Assembly: GCA_022478985.1 (NCBI GenBank)
Contig: JAKSZP010009489.1
Location: forward strand, 48,384 to 112,383
Source of the DNA: Massospora cicadina
Taxonomy: Eukaryota > Entomophthoromycota > Entomophthoromycetes > Entomophthorales > Entomophthoraceae
Length of the DNA stretch: 64,000 bases
Reading direction: 5' to 3'
The translations under genes were made by a program, and so were the position numbers. Under the pieces are notes generated by a model. That model did not search any database, was not told the origin of the DNA, and saw only the letters and a list, made by a program, of their open reading frames with translations. Within the stretch, counting starts at the first letter, position 1. Every line of letters begins with the position of its first letter. This document shows, piece by piece, positions 1-11,121 of the stretch.

Positions 1-211
1 AGTAAGAAAGGAGTAACAGGTTAACAGAAGTAGCTGCTAGTTTATATATGAAATAAAGTGATATTATCAGGGCAATATCTCCTTAAGTAAATACTTTTTA
101 ATAATAATTATAAAGGATCAGCAATCATCATATCATTCATCCATTTTCTCAGTGGGTTTTAGCCTGTACAACCAGCTTGTTGGAACCAACCAAATCCAAC
201 AAACATTAACA
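1..211 (+). repeat. 5' LTR of element A (3' part only)
   Basis: This stretch aligns with 30,889-31,091, the end of the A 3' LTR. Both run from an AGTAAGAAAGGA block to a terminal AACA. A primer-binding-like sequence follows at once. About 280 bp of the LTR lie before position 1. Confidence 0.8.
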
Positions 212-212
212 G

Positions 213-228
213 TGGTGCTCACTACAGG
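213..228 (+). promoter_or_regulatory. Primer-binding site of element A
   Basis: TGGTGCTCACTACAGG lies one base after the LTR end. The same 16 bases follow the LTRs of B (37,504) and E (minus strand, 8,201-8,216). A shorter version follows the C LTR at 22,015. This fits priming by a tRNA whose 3' end is complementary; the tRNA is not in the window. Confidence 0.75.
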
Positions 229-379
229 AGGCCCATTGATCAACATCTTAAAAGTTTCATGTTCTTCATGCAATGGTGCAACTGGTTCCCTTTGATGGGG
301 TACTACCTCAGTTTATTGAGTGATCTTAATACGCTGAATCAAAACTTGCCTTGGATACACTACTCCAGGAATTATAGAA

Positions 380-1480
380 TGCTTTTCTGAGAGAATAAGG
401 GTACAATGGATCAGCTCAACAAGGCCTTTCACCAACTGCACCTGGTGGTTTGCCAAGCCAGCCAACTTGCCTTCCGCTTGGGTGAAACTACAGAGTGGCT
501 AAACTGTTCATAGCATAAACTGGATAGTGTCGCTAGAGAGGAAGGGTCTGCATCGACAAGCTGCCCCCATTTAACTGTAAAGGAATCATATCCAGAATTT
601 TTTAAGAAGTTTTTATTTTCAGTAGAAGGGGCTTCCAATTTGTGGAAAGCTATACTGTTGTTATCTGCTCTGGATGTCAGGAGCACTGAACAGGTCACAT
701 GTTATCTTAAGAGTAGTACCATAGCATATCAAGAGGTGAAGGAGACCATGATCCAACTATTCATGGGTGTGGCAAAATGGCATAGCGCAAGGCAGAGTTT
801 TTGACAATATAGTTTCAAAAGAATAAGTCCTTGGTGGAGTTCACGGAGCAATTCATGGCTGAGGCTCAAGTGTTGTTGGGAGCAAATATCTTAACTAAAG
901 AGGAGTTGGGCATAGCAATGATGGCTGCTGTTAAGCCATATATAAAACTGTATAATGCTATGAACCACAATTTTCAGGATGATGCAGAGCTATTAAATAT
1001 TTTCAATTTTTATGCCGTCTATTTATCACTTTTAGTGCTCTCAATGTAGGGGAATGATCCTGCAACTGCTACCAAATCCCATCAGGAAATGGACTTAATG
1101 ACACAGGTGAAATCTATTAGTTAATCTTCATCCACTTGATGCTCTAGCGGGTCCTTTTACGTCCCCACTATTCTCAACCAGCTCATCCTCAGCTAAATTA
1201 CCATCCTTCATTTAATTTCTAACCTGAACCTTTAGGTGGGATACAGATATGGAGCCATTTACAGATGTTTGTTTCTCATGTGGGCAAAGAGGCCATTATG
1301 CAGTTAGCTGTCTGGGCAAACTGAATGTTCATGCAGTACTGTTGCCCCAATCAAACAGGGAAAAAGCCAAGTGGAGTTGAGAGGACGCTCTACTTCCACT
1401 AATTCAAACTTATTTGTCCCTGATGAATCCCATGAATCACTCTGTGCCAGTCCTAGTACTCACCCTGACAATTTATTATA
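380..1480 (+). pseudogene. Element A gag (decayed)
   Basis: Scattered frames read as a Gypsy capsid. A segment around 560-800 and the stretch 831-1,049 match element B gag at 38,240-38,690 in order and spacing. The end holds a zinc knuckle at 1,270-1,311, reading CFSCGQRGHYAVSC, the C-X2-C-X4-H-X4-C nucleocapsid motif. Several stops and frameshifts interrupt it, so no product is expected. Gag would form the virus-like particle and bind element RNA. Confidence 0.7.
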
Positions 1481-1759
1481 AAAAAAATCCCCTACTATAT
1501 CTTGGCCTAAAACAGAGGGAGAGACCCCAATAATGCAGACTTGGAGTTCTGCCGAGATGTGCAAAAACTGTATACCTGGCAAATCCTTGAGTGGAACGGT
1601 AAAGTTGAAGTTGGACCCTTGAAAAATGTCGCAACCCTAGAGGGGGTGAACGTAGCAATCCTAGCAGAGAAATTGTCCAGGATATCTTCATTCCACTGCA
1701 GGTATCATCTCTTTTCTAGATAACTGAAAGCCCTTGGATTTTAATGTAATAAACACCAA

Positions 1760-2416
1760 TGGTTCATCCTATTTGAAGTGTACATACTGTGATATTTATG
1801 TTCAAAATACAAAAATCTGAGTGATTATAGATACTGGCGCTCCTGTCAATATTATATCCACCAAGCTCATCGCTAAGCTTCAACTGAAGCCTGATGTGGA
1901 ACACAGAGTAATGTATGTGACCGCGGGGCACAGAGCACTGTGTAAGAGGGTGCTTACAGTGCGTTGCCTCTGATTTTTGGTCTGTTCAAGGCCTCCACTT
2001 CAGTGGTGGTTCTGCCTAATAATCACTATGACATGTTGATCGGTGCTTCATTCATGTGGCAATTTGGGGCAGTGATTGATATGGTGGAGGGCACATTTAA
2101 TATTCTGGGACAACGGATCCCCATCTATTTTACCTCCACTGGAGTCCTGAAAGACCCAGTCTGCTCCAGACAAATTAATCTCGCATATAGCGACAGTATG
2201 ATTCCTGTGTATTATTGGTGGATGAAGTGGAGGACCTGAGCTCTTCCTAACCAGATTTATGAGTAAAAGGGTAACCTGCTACGGGCTGCCAGTGCTTTAA
2301 GTATACCTTCTGGGCATCAGGTTATAATAGGGAAGGAGCTCAAAATAGACATCCCTGAAGGACTATAAAAGAAATTATGGGGCCATACCAGCAATTGCGG
2401 CTTGAACCCCATGTGA
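1760..2416 (+). pseudogene. Element A aspartic protease region
   Basis: Around 1,822 the frame reads VIIDTGAPVNIIS, the DTGA active-site motif of retropepsins, with a stop just upstream (AAATCTGAG). A second piece at 1,964-2,239 reads through YDMLIGASFM, matching the protease/linker of E (YDLLIGTQFM) and C. The reading ends where element E begins, in a sequence corresponding to a GLEPHV... stretch of other copies. Confidence 0.75.
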
Positions 2417-3217
2417 TGTTGGATTCTTGGCCCTTTTTTAGACTCACTGGTGCAGTATCACCTTGATTCCAACAATATCACAGGAGCTGTTCTTACCACT
2501 TATCTAAAATAATATAAATAGGCACTTTAATAAAATAAATTGTTTTTATATGTTTTTGTTTTTATTAGGCGCTGCGCGGGGAAAAAACTAAAGCTTGATA
2601 ATAGTGCAATAATGATAATAAACGATTCATAGTTCAGGCTCAGATTTCTTGGTGCTGTCTGAATTAGGAAATATTGGTTTTGGCCTATCAGTTAGTTTGA
2701 GACTCACAGATAATTGTAATTTAGACTTTTCTGTGCCTCGAGTTCAGATTGATTGGTGCTGTCCAAATTAGGAAATATTCAAAAGTGGCCTATCAGTTAG
2801 TTTGAGACTCACATTGCTTCAATGCGAGGGCTGATGGGGATGTAACCATCAGAAAAACAAAACCATTTGGAAGGGATTTAATTAATTGGACCCAATCAGA
2901 AAGGGGAAAATCTTTTCGCCCTGAGGAGCCCCCACCAACCCTATAAAAGAGGCTGGTCATTGTGAGGGGAAGTGAACTAAACTGATGGTGGCTGGGAAAG
3001 AGCCTCCAAGGGACTCCCCTGAATTCGCCGCATAGTCAGTGCAATCCAATCAGTTGAACTCGTGGTATTTGCCCGAGTTTTATTAATATTAGTATTAAAA
3101 GTGTTACCCCAATTAATAGGGTTCCACTGAGAATTGACCAAGGTCTTTTGGCCGATTTGGTCTTCACTTACCTCAAAACCACTCTTTTCCATACCTCAGA
3201 CTTGTAAATGTCTGACA
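2417..3217 (-). repeat. 3' LTR of element E
   Basis: It aligns base by base with 8,219-9,017. On the plus strand it runs from TGTTGGATTC to TCTGACA. The other copy ends TCCAACA, so the original terminal inverted repeat was TGTTGG/CCAACA. Plus strand 2,942-2,949 is TATAAAAG, antisense to the element. Confidence 0.9.
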
Positions 3218-4260
3218 TTACCCCCTTCAAGAGTGGTTGGGGAGGTATAAGATCGCAAGAACCGCCCATGAACGCGGTTGATAGTAAGACCTGAAGCAAG
3301 GGACTTAATAGAATACTCATCCCCTCGCTTATAGGTGATGGAAAAGGGACCTTCCCAGATAGAACCAAGCTTTTCCCTTCTTGGTGTGATGCAATTATGG
3401 TAATACATTACCAAGTCTGACACCTGGAAGGAAGGAAGAGGAGCCCTGGCGCTCATTAGCTGCTTGGCCTTCTTTAGTGACCGTCTTAGCCAAGTTGTTC
3501 ATAGCCTCTGCTTGCAGTTGAATGATGTGCTGGGCTAATTTTTTCATAGCTTGTTCAGGGTCCGTCCTAGCAGTGAAGATATCCTTGGCTAGTAAGGCTG
3601 GAACTCCAGGTTCTCTTCCATACAACACATGGAAGGGAGACATCTTGAGGATGCGATGATAGCTGATCTGGTAAGCCATAAGGGCACTGGGTAAATAAAG
3701 ATCCCAGTGTAGAGGGTCAGAGCTGGCCATCTTGCGGAGAATGGAGACCAGTGTACCATTAACTCTTTCTACGGCCCCATTTGTGGATGGGTTATAAGGT
3801 GCTGAGAAGAGTTGTTGTGCTCCCAAGGAGGTAGTGAGGAGCTTTACCACCCGGGAGGTAAATTTTTTCCATTGTCACATAAGAGGACTTGTGGGCACCC
3901 ATGCCAGGTGAAGATATATTGGTGTAAGAAAGTGGCCGTGGCCTTGGCAGTCTGAGCGGGGAGAGCCACAGCTTCAACCCATTTGGTGAAATGATCAATA
4001 CCAACCAAGATATATCGATTGCCCCCAGTAGTTTGAGGGAGAGGACCTACCACATCCAAGCTCATGGTGTGGAAGGGCTGTTGAGGCGTGATTGGTTGAT
4101 ACTGGTACCGGGTCTTGAAGCTGGATTGTTTTTTGCAGGTGAGACAGGCATCCAAAACCTCAGTTATGGTTTCCATAATGCCTTCCCAGTAATACCGCTC
4201 TCTAATCCACTCATAGTTTTTTGAGCTCGGCCATGGCCCATCATTGTGTGGGATTCATTA
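3196..4260 (-). pseudogene. Element E integrase (frameshifted)
   Basis: Read from high to low coordinates, the HHCC zinc finger end (DACLTCKKQ) is followed by the catalytic core: SLDVVGPLPQTTGG holds the first Asp, LLCDNGKN the second, and [11 protein letters not shown] the Glu of DD35E. A C-terminal stretch (FQVSDLVMYYH, LGSIWEGPFSI, INRVHGRFLRSY) resembles the usual Gypsy integrase tail. No chromodomain is seen. Frame breaks occur near 4,245, 3,847 and 3,440, so the enzyme is probably inactive. Its role would be insertion of element cDNA in the nucleus. Confidence 0.85.
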
Positions 4261-5707
4261 TTACAGGTATCCGCTCAGAGGGCCGAAGATAGGGCAACCA
4301 TTTTATCCCTACTTGTTTGTATAACTTCCCATTTTCAACCTTTGTGTTGCGGGAATGGCGAGCAAGCATTTTCTGTACAGGTTCATCTTCATCCGCCCAA
4401 GCCTCAGGAGTCATGAGGAGGTCATGCATCCTCTCTGCTTCACTATTATCCAGATGAAGGAGGGGCAGCCGCGTCAACCCATCAACATTCATATGACTTG
4501 TCCCAGCTCGGTGCTCAATGGTCATGTCATAGTGCTGGAGCTTAAGAGCCCAGCGCGCCAACCGCCCAGTGGGGTCCTTCATATTCTGCAACCACTTTAG
4601 AGAGGCGTGGTTGGTAATAACTCTGAAGGAAGTCCCATATAAGAAGGGGCGGTAATATTTCACGGCGAGTAGGATGGCAAGGCACTCTTTTTCCGTGACG
4701 CTATAGTTGCGTTCAGCCTTGGATAACATTTTGCTGAAGTATGATATGGGATGATCAATCCCATTTTCGTCCAGCTGTGCTAAGATAGCTCCAACAGCAT
4801 AATCAGAGGCGTCCGTGAATAACACGAATGGCTTGCCATAGTCAGGGTGATGGAGGATAGGCCTTTTCTGCAATAACCCCTTCAGGGTCTCAAACGCGGC
4901 CTGTTGTTCAACACCCCACTGGAATGGAGCGTTCTTAGTCAAGAGCCGGATGAGGGGCTCACTGAGCTGGGCGAACTTGGGGATAAACTGATGGTAGTAC
5001 CCCATCATACCCAAGAAGACTTGGATGTCACGGAGGGTTTTGGGCTCAGGCATCTTCGCTATTGCTTCCACCTTATCTTTGAGGGGCTGAATCCCTTCGT
5101 GGGATATTGTGTGCCCAAGGAAATCCAGCTTCTTCTGGAAAAACGTACACTTGGAGGGCTTCAGCTTGATGTGCGAGGCTCGCAGCCATTGGAACACTTC
5201 TTTTAAGTGGGTGAGGTGTTCATTGAAAGTTTTGGAAAATACTGTGATGTCATCGAGATAGACAATCACACAACTGAGCTTGAGATCCTGGAGTATGTGG
5301 TCCATTGCCCGCTGAAAAGTGGCAGGGGCGTTGCATAACCCCTGAGGTAGCCGAGTGGGTTGGAAAAGACCCTCACTACAGATTAGGGCGCACTTCTCCT
5401 GGTCTTGAGGAGAAAGGTCCATCTGCCAGTATCCACTAGCCAAGTCCATGGCCGAAAAATACTGGGACCCTGAGAGCTGCGCTAGGGCATCATCAATGCG
5501 GGGGATGGGGTAGCTGTCTTTTTTGGTAAGGTTGTTCAGCTTGCGGTAATCCATAACGATCCTATGCCCTCCATTTTTCTTTTTGATAAGTAGAAGAGGG
5601 GACGACCAAGGGCTTTGTGAGGGTACCAGCAGCCCAGCGTCCAATAATTGCTTGAGTTCCATCCGCATCTGTTGCTCCTCAACTTTTGATTTGCGGTAGG
5701 GCTTGGA
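4241..5707 (-). CDS. Element E reverse transcriptase-RNase H segment
   Basis: An open frame of about 475 codons holds a full Gypsy RT: VPSQSPWSSPLLLIKKKNG, MDYRKLN, LPQGLCNAPATFQRAMD and the YLDD catalytic box. RNase H follows, with FTDASDYAVGAILAQ, EKECLAILLAVKYYRPF and ITNHASLKWLQ (the usual D is N in the last), ending in the GLTRLP linker. It is in frame with the protease segment upstream, separated by one TGA at 5,708-5,710. That codon stands where related copies suggest Arg, so it is probably a CGA to TGA change. The frame ends at 4,241, just before a frameshift into integrase. Confidence 0.9.
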   Translation of the reverse strand, partial: SKPYRKSKVEEQQMRMELKQLLDAGLLVPSQSPWSSPLLLIKKKNGGHRIVMDYRKLNNLTKKDSYPIPRIDDALAQLSGSQYFSAMDLASGYWQMDLSPQDQEKCALICSEGLFQPTRLPQGLCNAPATFQRAMDHILQDLKLSCVIVYLDDITVFSKTFNEHLTHLKEVFQWLRASHIKLKPSKCTFFQKKLDFLGHTISHEGIQPLKDKVEAIAKMPEPKTLRDIQVFLGMMGYYHQFIPKFAQLSEPLIRLLTKNAPFQWGVEQQAAFETLKGLLQKRPILHHPDYGKPFVLFTDASDYAVGAILAQLDENGIDHPISYFSKMLSKAERNYSVTEKECLAILLAVKYYRPFLYGTSFRVITNHASLKWLQNMKDPTGRLARWALKLQHYDMTIEHRAGTSHMNVDGLTRLPLLHLDNSEAERMHDLLMTPEAWADEDEPVQKMLARHSRNTKVENGKLYKQVGIKWLPYLRPSERIPVIMNPTQ

Positions 5708-6910
5708 TCAAATGGGGTGAGCATCTCCAACGTCAATGGTATGAGTCCAACCCTTCATGTGCCCATAGTCGGTATCAGACTTAGAAAAGATATCGCTGTA
5801 GGACTCCAGTAAACTGTGAACTTTGTTAAGCTCAGTAGAAGTTAGCTCCTCAGAAATTTTGACGTTGGGCAAGGTGCATATTGTTTGATCAGTGGGCAGT
5901 CCCATATCCGCCATAGACCCAAGGCAGTGAACTTGGTGGATGTCTTCAATAGGTAGCAGCAGGGCTTTTCCAATCTCCTGATGCTTTTGGATGATCATGT
6001 CCTTACCAGTAAGGTTCCCCAGCAGAAGGTTGATAGGGCGCTGGTAGGCAGGGTCTAAGATACCTGGCAATACCTGAGGTTCCAAAGGGCTTAGGCCATC
6101 GATGCTTGTGAGATGCAGAAGGAAGTTGCGAGGGATGTGCATGGTAATGTTGGTGTCTATCACCTTTTGCTCACCCGCTTTAATGACTATCTCATCTGCC
6201 ACATACAAGGGAATGCCCTCTGAAGCATCCACGGAGTCAGGCAACAGTTTAGTGTTTCTGCCTGACGTGGTGTAAATAAGGGTAAGGGCAGAAGAAGGGA
6301 ACTCAACGACGCAGGTGTATTCCTTTTTCTTAGGCTCGTCGTTGGTAAAGACTAGAGGAACCTCATAATTTAGAAGGGAGAGAGTTCCTTGTTTCATATT
6401 GATGACTCCGTCATACTCAATCATGAATTGAGTGCCAATGAGTAGGTCATATGCGTTATTGTCCAATGCCACAGCTGGGGCAGCCAGCAGGAGTTTCCCA
6501 ATACGGATGGGAAGAGAAGAATAGGCTCCAATAGCTCGTGTGTTGTTGGGCCCTGCAGTTCCAAACTCTTGAGAACAATCAAGGTCAGGGGCCAACTTAA
6601 TCTTTTTTATGAGCTTTGTGGAGACCACGTTCACTGGAGCACCCGTGTCAAGGATGGCTAGCACGCGCACCTTATTGATAACAACCTCTACCTTGGTTAT
6701 CATGCTATCTAAGGTAGGGATGAGGGCGAGGACCTTTTGCAATTGGAAAGTTGTGGCCAGGCGTTGAGCCATCGCGGGCCATCTGTCTTTAATTGACTGG
6801 AGGGTATGAACCTGCGGGGTAGAGCGGATCACGGTACCAATCAACTGATCAGCATCACTTGCAGTATCAATCACCTCAGACACACGCACTACCTGCTGCA
6901 AATATGTGTG
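5708..6910 (-). CDS. Element E protease and pol linker
   Basis: About 400 codons are open in the gag frame immediately after the gag TGA (6,911-6,913). The retropepsin is around 6,640-6,660 (VLAILDTGAPVNVVSTKL), with YDLLIGTQFM as the flap/body region. A long linker of about 200 residues leads to the RT N-terminus (TIDVGDAHPI). No ATG is needed if gag is read through. The protease would cut the Gag-Pol polyprotein inside the particle. Confidence 0.85.
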   Translation of the reverse strand, partial: HTYLQQVVRVSEVIDTASDADQLIGTVIRSTPQVHTLQSIKDRWPAMAQRLATTFQLQKVLALIPTLDSMITKVEVVINKVRVLAILDTGAPVNVVSTKLIKKIKLAPDLDCSQEFGTAGPNNTRAIGAYSSLPIRIGKLLLAAPAVALDNNAYDLLIGTQFMIEYDGVINMKQGTLSLLNYEVPLVFTNDEPKKKEYTCVVEFPSSALTLIYTTSGRNTKLLPDSVDASEGIPLYVADEIVIKAGEQKVIDTNITMHIPRNFLLHLTSIDGLSPLEPQVLPGILDPAYQRPINLLLGNLTGKDMIIQKHQEIGKALLLPIEDIHQVHCLGSMADMGLPTDQTICTLPNVKISEELTSTELNKVHSLLESYSDIFSKSDTDYGHMKGWTHTIDVGDAHPI

Positions 6911-8164
6911 TCATGGTATCACACCTATCTCAACTCGTTCAGGCCTTAACCTTTTGGGAACCTGTACTTCCATTGGCGCTCCCAACACATAATAACCTAT
7001 GTCCTCCTCACCCCCTTCAGACTCGTCATCTGAGGGATTGTCGATGCACCCCAACGAGTTGCTAAGAGAGGGAGGAGAAACTGGCTTACTCTTCTCACAG
7101 GAGAGGGCTTTGTTGCTCACATCTACCTTGATTGCTTTTGCAGGGTGTATCGTGGAGGTACCTTCTTTTGGGGAAGACGATGGAAGGGTAATAGGTTTGG
7201 CTTTGGCCATAGGAGCGACCAGCTTGGGTAATCCCTTAACAGGAGGTTTTTTATTAGCAGCAGCCTGAGAGGAGGCTGGGGGCGATTGAAGTAGCAGCTT
7301 AGAAGACTGCTCGGCAATAGGCTGCCCAGGTGAAGGGCTAACTGACTTCGCTGGCTGAGCTTTTGAACTTGAGGTGAGAGAGGAGCGCGGCCTCGTAATG
7401 GCCACTATTGGCCGCCTATCCTCACACAATGGAGGAGTATGTTGGCGTGGCAACTCAACAGAGGTGGGGTTCCATAAGGATACAGCCTTAGAAGAGGCTG
7501 AAAGGGTCCGAGTTTCTTCCCACATTGGAGCTTGGAGCAAAAGTTCAGGTTTGTAGAAGTCAGCCACTTCCAATAATGCTTCCTTTATATCCCGTACTGA
7601 TTTGAGGGAGGGCTTAACTGCAGTGATATGCATAGCTAGAGAGGGATATGGCGTCAAACTAGCCACGATAGCAGTAATAGCATCATCTAGAGGGAGCAGT
7701 TTGGCCAGCAACAACGGTTGAGCTTGGCTATAGAAACGTTCAATAAAGGAGGGGAGTGTTTCACCCTCTTGCAAACAAAGGCGCATAAAAGCCTGTTTTA
7801 TCCGTTGTAAACTTGATTTGGATCCAAACTCATCAATCAACGCCTGTTTAACCTCCGCCCAGGTGGTAAGGGAGGCCATATGTGGAACCATAATCTCTTG
7901 AGCCATACGACTCAAGCAGGGAAGGATACCCTGGGTTTTTTGGAGGTTAGTCGCTCCTTCCATAGCAGATTCATAAACATAGAGAAAGGAGGCGATACTG
8001 CCCTCACCAGGGGAGAACTTATCTCTGAACGGCGGTTTAACCATGGGAGGAGAGGGCCCATAGGGGCCTTGAGAGGAATATTGCTCAAGCCTTTTGAGGC
8101 GAGCCAAAGCACTGGCTAGTTGGGTTTCAACTTCAGCTAGCCTTAAGTCCGTGGTAGTTGTCAT
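6911..8164 (-). CDS. Element E Gag, 417 aa
   Basis: The frame opens with ATG at 8,162-8,164, 37 bases after the primer-binding site. Residues 1-30 look like a short coiled coil (LAEVETQLASALARLKRLEQ). Residues of about 50-210 are a retrotransposon capsid domain (FLYVYESAMEGATN, MASLTTWAEVKQALIDEFG, LQEGETLPSFIERFYSQAQ). The last 200 residues are Ser/Pro/Lys-rich with an acidic patch (DDESEGGEED). No CCHC knuckle is present, unlike A, B and C, so RNA binding may rest on the basic tail. It ends in TGA and pol continues in the same frame. Confidence 0.85.
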   Translation of the reverse strand: MTTTTDLRLAEVETQLASALARLKRLEQYSSQGPYGPSPPMVKPPFRDKFSPGEGSIASFLYVYESAMEGATNLQKTQGILPCLSRMAQEIMVPHMASLTTWAEVKQALIDEFGSKSSLQRIKQAFMRLCLQEGETLPSFIERFYSQAQPLLLAKLLPLDDAITAIVASLTPYPSLAMHITAVKPSLKSVRDIKEALLEVADFYKPELLLQAPMWEETRTLSASSKAVSLWNPTSVELPRQHTPPLCEDRRPIVAITRPRSSLTSSSKAQPAKSVSPSPGQPIAEQSSKLLLQSPPASSQAAANKKPPVKGLPKLVAPMAKAKPITLPSSSPKEGTSTIHPAKAIKVDVSNKALSCEKSKPVSPPSLSNSLGCIDNPSDDESEGGEEDIGYYVLGAPMEVQVPKRLRPERVEIGVIP

Positions 8165-8200
8165 TTCTTCAAAAAGCTTTTTGGTGGTTTACAGGTAGCC

Positions 8201-8216
8201 CCTGTAGTGAGCACCA
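8201..8216 (-). promoter_or_regulatory. Primer-binding site of element E
   Basis: On the minus strand TGGTGCTCACTACAGG begins two bases after the 5' LTR. It is identical to the site in elements A and B. Confidence 0.8.
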
Positions 8217-8218
8217 CT

Positions 8219-9017
8219 TGTTGGATTCTTGGCCCTTTTTTAGACTTGCTGGTGCAGTATCGCCTTGATTCCAACAATATCACAGGAGCTGTTCTTACCA
8301 CTTATCTAAAATAATATAAATAGGCACTTAATAAAATAAATTGTTTTTATATGTTTCTTTTTTATTAGGCGCTGCGCGTGGGGAAAAAACTAAAGCTTGA
8401 TAATAGTGCAATAGTGATAAATAAATGATTCATAGTTCAGGCTCAGATTGCTTGGTGCTGTCTGAATTAAGAAATATTGGTTTTGCCTATCAGTTAGTTC
8501 AAGACTCACAGATAATTGTAATTTAGACTTTTCATGCCTCAGTTTCAGATTGATTGGTGCTGTCCAAATTAGGAAATATTCAAAAGTGGCCTATCAGTTA
8601 GTTTGAGACTCACATTGCTTCAATGAGGGCTGATGGGGATGTAACCATCAGAAAAACAAAACCATTTGGAAGGGATTTAATTAATTGGACCCAATCAGAA
8701 AGGGGGAAATCTTTTCGCCCTGAGGAGCCCCCACCAACCCTATAAAAGAGACTGGTCATCATGAGGGGACGTGAACTAAACTGATGGTGGCCGGGGAAAG
8801 AGCCTCTGAGGGACTCCCCTGAATTCGCCGCATAGTTGGTGCAATTTAATCAGTCAAACTCGTGGTATTTGCCCAAGTTTTATTAATATTAGTATTAAAA
8901 GTGTTACCCCGATTAATAGGGTTCCACTGAGAATTGACCAAGGTCTTTTGGATGATTTGGTCTTCACTTACCTTGAAACCACTCTTTTCCATACCTCAGA
9001 CTTGTAAATGTCCAACA
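8219..9017 (-). repeat. 5' LTR of element E
   Basis: A 799-bp partner of 2,417-3,217. It contains TATAAAAG on the plus strand at 8,741-8,748, antisense to element transcription. The terminal sequences TGTTGG and CCAACA form the inverted ends. Confidence 0.9.
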
Positions 9018-9694
9018 ACAGACTATTCGTCGCTCAAAGGTGTGAGAATAAGCTTTATTTTAGGATATAGAAAAATTGTTTGAACAGGGAATGTTAGAGT
9101 CATCTAAGAGTACCTAGGCGTCACCGGTTTTGTTTCTTAAGAAAAAGGATGGCACCAACTGAGTAGTAATTGACTACTGGAAGCCTAACAGCATCATGAA
9201 AAAAGACTTGTACTTGCTTCCACAAATTAATAACGCTTTAGATCATTTGGTAGGAGCTAAATATTTCTCCGTTATGAACTTGGTATCAGGGTAATGGAAA
9301 TTTGAGTTGCCAGCAGCAGAACAAGAGAAGTGCGCCATAGTCACCTTGAAGGGATTGTTCCAGCCTACATGTATGCCACAGGGTTTGTTCAACGCCCTGG
9401 CTACATTCCAACGGCTATGGAATCTATCTTGGGTGGCCTGAAGCTGTCTTGCGCTCTAGTCTACCTTAGTGATATCAGTGTTCTTGCAGACGTTCATGAA
9501 ACATCTTGGTCACCTAAAACATATGTTCCGCCAACTTGCTAAAACTAACATCGTAATTAAGCCTCAAGAATGCCACTTTTTAAGTGATTAACTGTAATAT
9601 CTCAGGTTTGTGGTAAACTTGAAAGGGCTTAGTCATTATCTGGCAAAGGTGGAAGCCACATGCAATATGACCTGGCCAGGTAATAGTGGGATAT
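9018..9694 (+). pseudogene. Element A reverse transcriptase fragment
   Basis: Reading the plus strand gives PVLFLKKKDGTN, VVIDYW, SIMKKDLYLLPQINNALD, GLFQPTCMPQGLFNALATFQR and a damaged YLDD region (STLVISVF), all collinear with B at 42,480-43,120 and C at 25,700-26,280. Stops replace several codons. The segment is cut at 9,694 by element D and continues at 17,022. Confidence 0.8.
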
Positions 9695-11121
9695 TGTAAG
9701 TCCCAGAGAATGTCCCCTGGGCGTTGATCGGGCTATTTTCCAGTTCCCAAGAAAGAAAGTACTGAAGAGGATGACTGTACCCCTCGTTACTCAGGGAAAT
9801 CTTACCCATGTGGTAGACGAGCACTGGGTAACAGCTCTTCCACTTTAAATCCCTCTCCTGGTACCCACACTTACCTTGGAAGAACTGTTATGAGTAATTA
9901 GTGAAATCTGCGCCAAGATCACTGAAATGAAATCAATTGGAACAAAATTGAGTGGCAGTCATCCCAATGTTCAAATTTAAAATGGTCAAAAAGGGATGAA
10001 GACTGATCTATCAGCCAGAACGGCTGACAGTTTTGATTCAGCCAACACTAAAATCGAAAAAATCCCCCCCCAAAATTGTTGGAAATCATCCCTGACGAGT
10101 AGATAACAGCATTGGGCACCATTAATGAGGGTTAAAGCTCCATGCTGGCAAATTGGGCATTGCACCTGAAGCAATGATTGTGACCAAACGAATGTCCCAG
10201 TGACTGGGCATGGGCGGGTTGGGCGTCCTAAACCCATTCCCAACCAAATGGGCCCACCCCTACGTGGGGTGGCCTTGGGGGATTCCCGCAGCTCGTTGGG
10301 CCAAATGCCATCGCGCCAACCATCAGAAACATAGCTGAGCCTCAGTTCAAACATTCAAGGTCAAACTGACAGCAACTCAGCATGCTGCCGAAATCTTTAA
10401 TGTCAGTTCTCAGTAAATTTATCCGCTTCATTCCTGAATAATCGCCATTTAGGTCAAAATTGAGGGTCCAGATCCCAGCTTGTCCCCACACCAATCAACC
10501 GCTATTTAATCAGTTGTATTCCACTGAGAAAATTGCTGGTCAATTTTCTTCCTTTCACTTTGCAATAAAATTTTTCCTCAAAACCAATCAATTGTTAATT
10601 AGTTGATTTACTTCTAGCCGCATCCCTGATGACTTTTCCCTGGTGGCCCATCAGTCCGTACACTGGATGGGCTCTACCAGTACTCATAGTCACTATGGCC
10701 TCCACCATCGTAGATTAGATTCAGCGAGTCAGATACTTTTGGCAATTTAGCCCTGCTGTCATGAACTTTCAACAACAGTGTACTGGGATCTTGTGGCCTT
10801 ACATCCACCATCTTCAAGCAAGGATCCGCCTCCTTGTCTCCCTAGTTGAATCAACCCCATATACCTGTAAACTTATCAAAACTATTTCTGTGACTCTGCC
10901 CCCTGCAGTAAGACCTCCAGGGTCTGGTGCGGCCTCAATTTGGTTTGTTCTTGGGATCATATTCACTGTTGTTCTACACCAATAATTCGTCATTTCCCAA
11001 TGCCTGGCTCCATACAACATTGTTTGGTTGGTAATGCCTCTGGAATTCTGGCTTGCTTTTTGAGTGCTTACACATCCCAACTGGCAGGCCAGTCTAAATT
11101 TCTTATGTCATTTCCATGACA
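9695..11121 (+). repeat. 5' LTR of element D
   Basis: It starts TGTAAGTCCC and ends TTTCCATGACA, and aligns along its whole length with 15,584-17,016. TG...CA ends and the flanking GATAT duplication fix the borders. Confidence 0.9.

Larger units (their letters stand above)
2417..9017 (-). mobile_element. Ty3/Gypsy element E, nearly complete
   Basis: A 6.6-kb element on the minus strand has two LTRs of 801 and 799 bp (2,417-3,217 and 8,219-9,017), a primer-binding site, gag, protease, RT, RNase H and integrase. It is the least damaged Gypsy copy here: gag is open for 417 codons and RT-RNase H for about 475. LTR differences are mostly CpG-type transitions. The flanks TGTGA and ACAGA do not match. 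The two flanking pieces of element A correspond to sites roughly 0.4 kb apart in its pol, so host sequence was lost at insertion or later. Confidence 0.9.
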
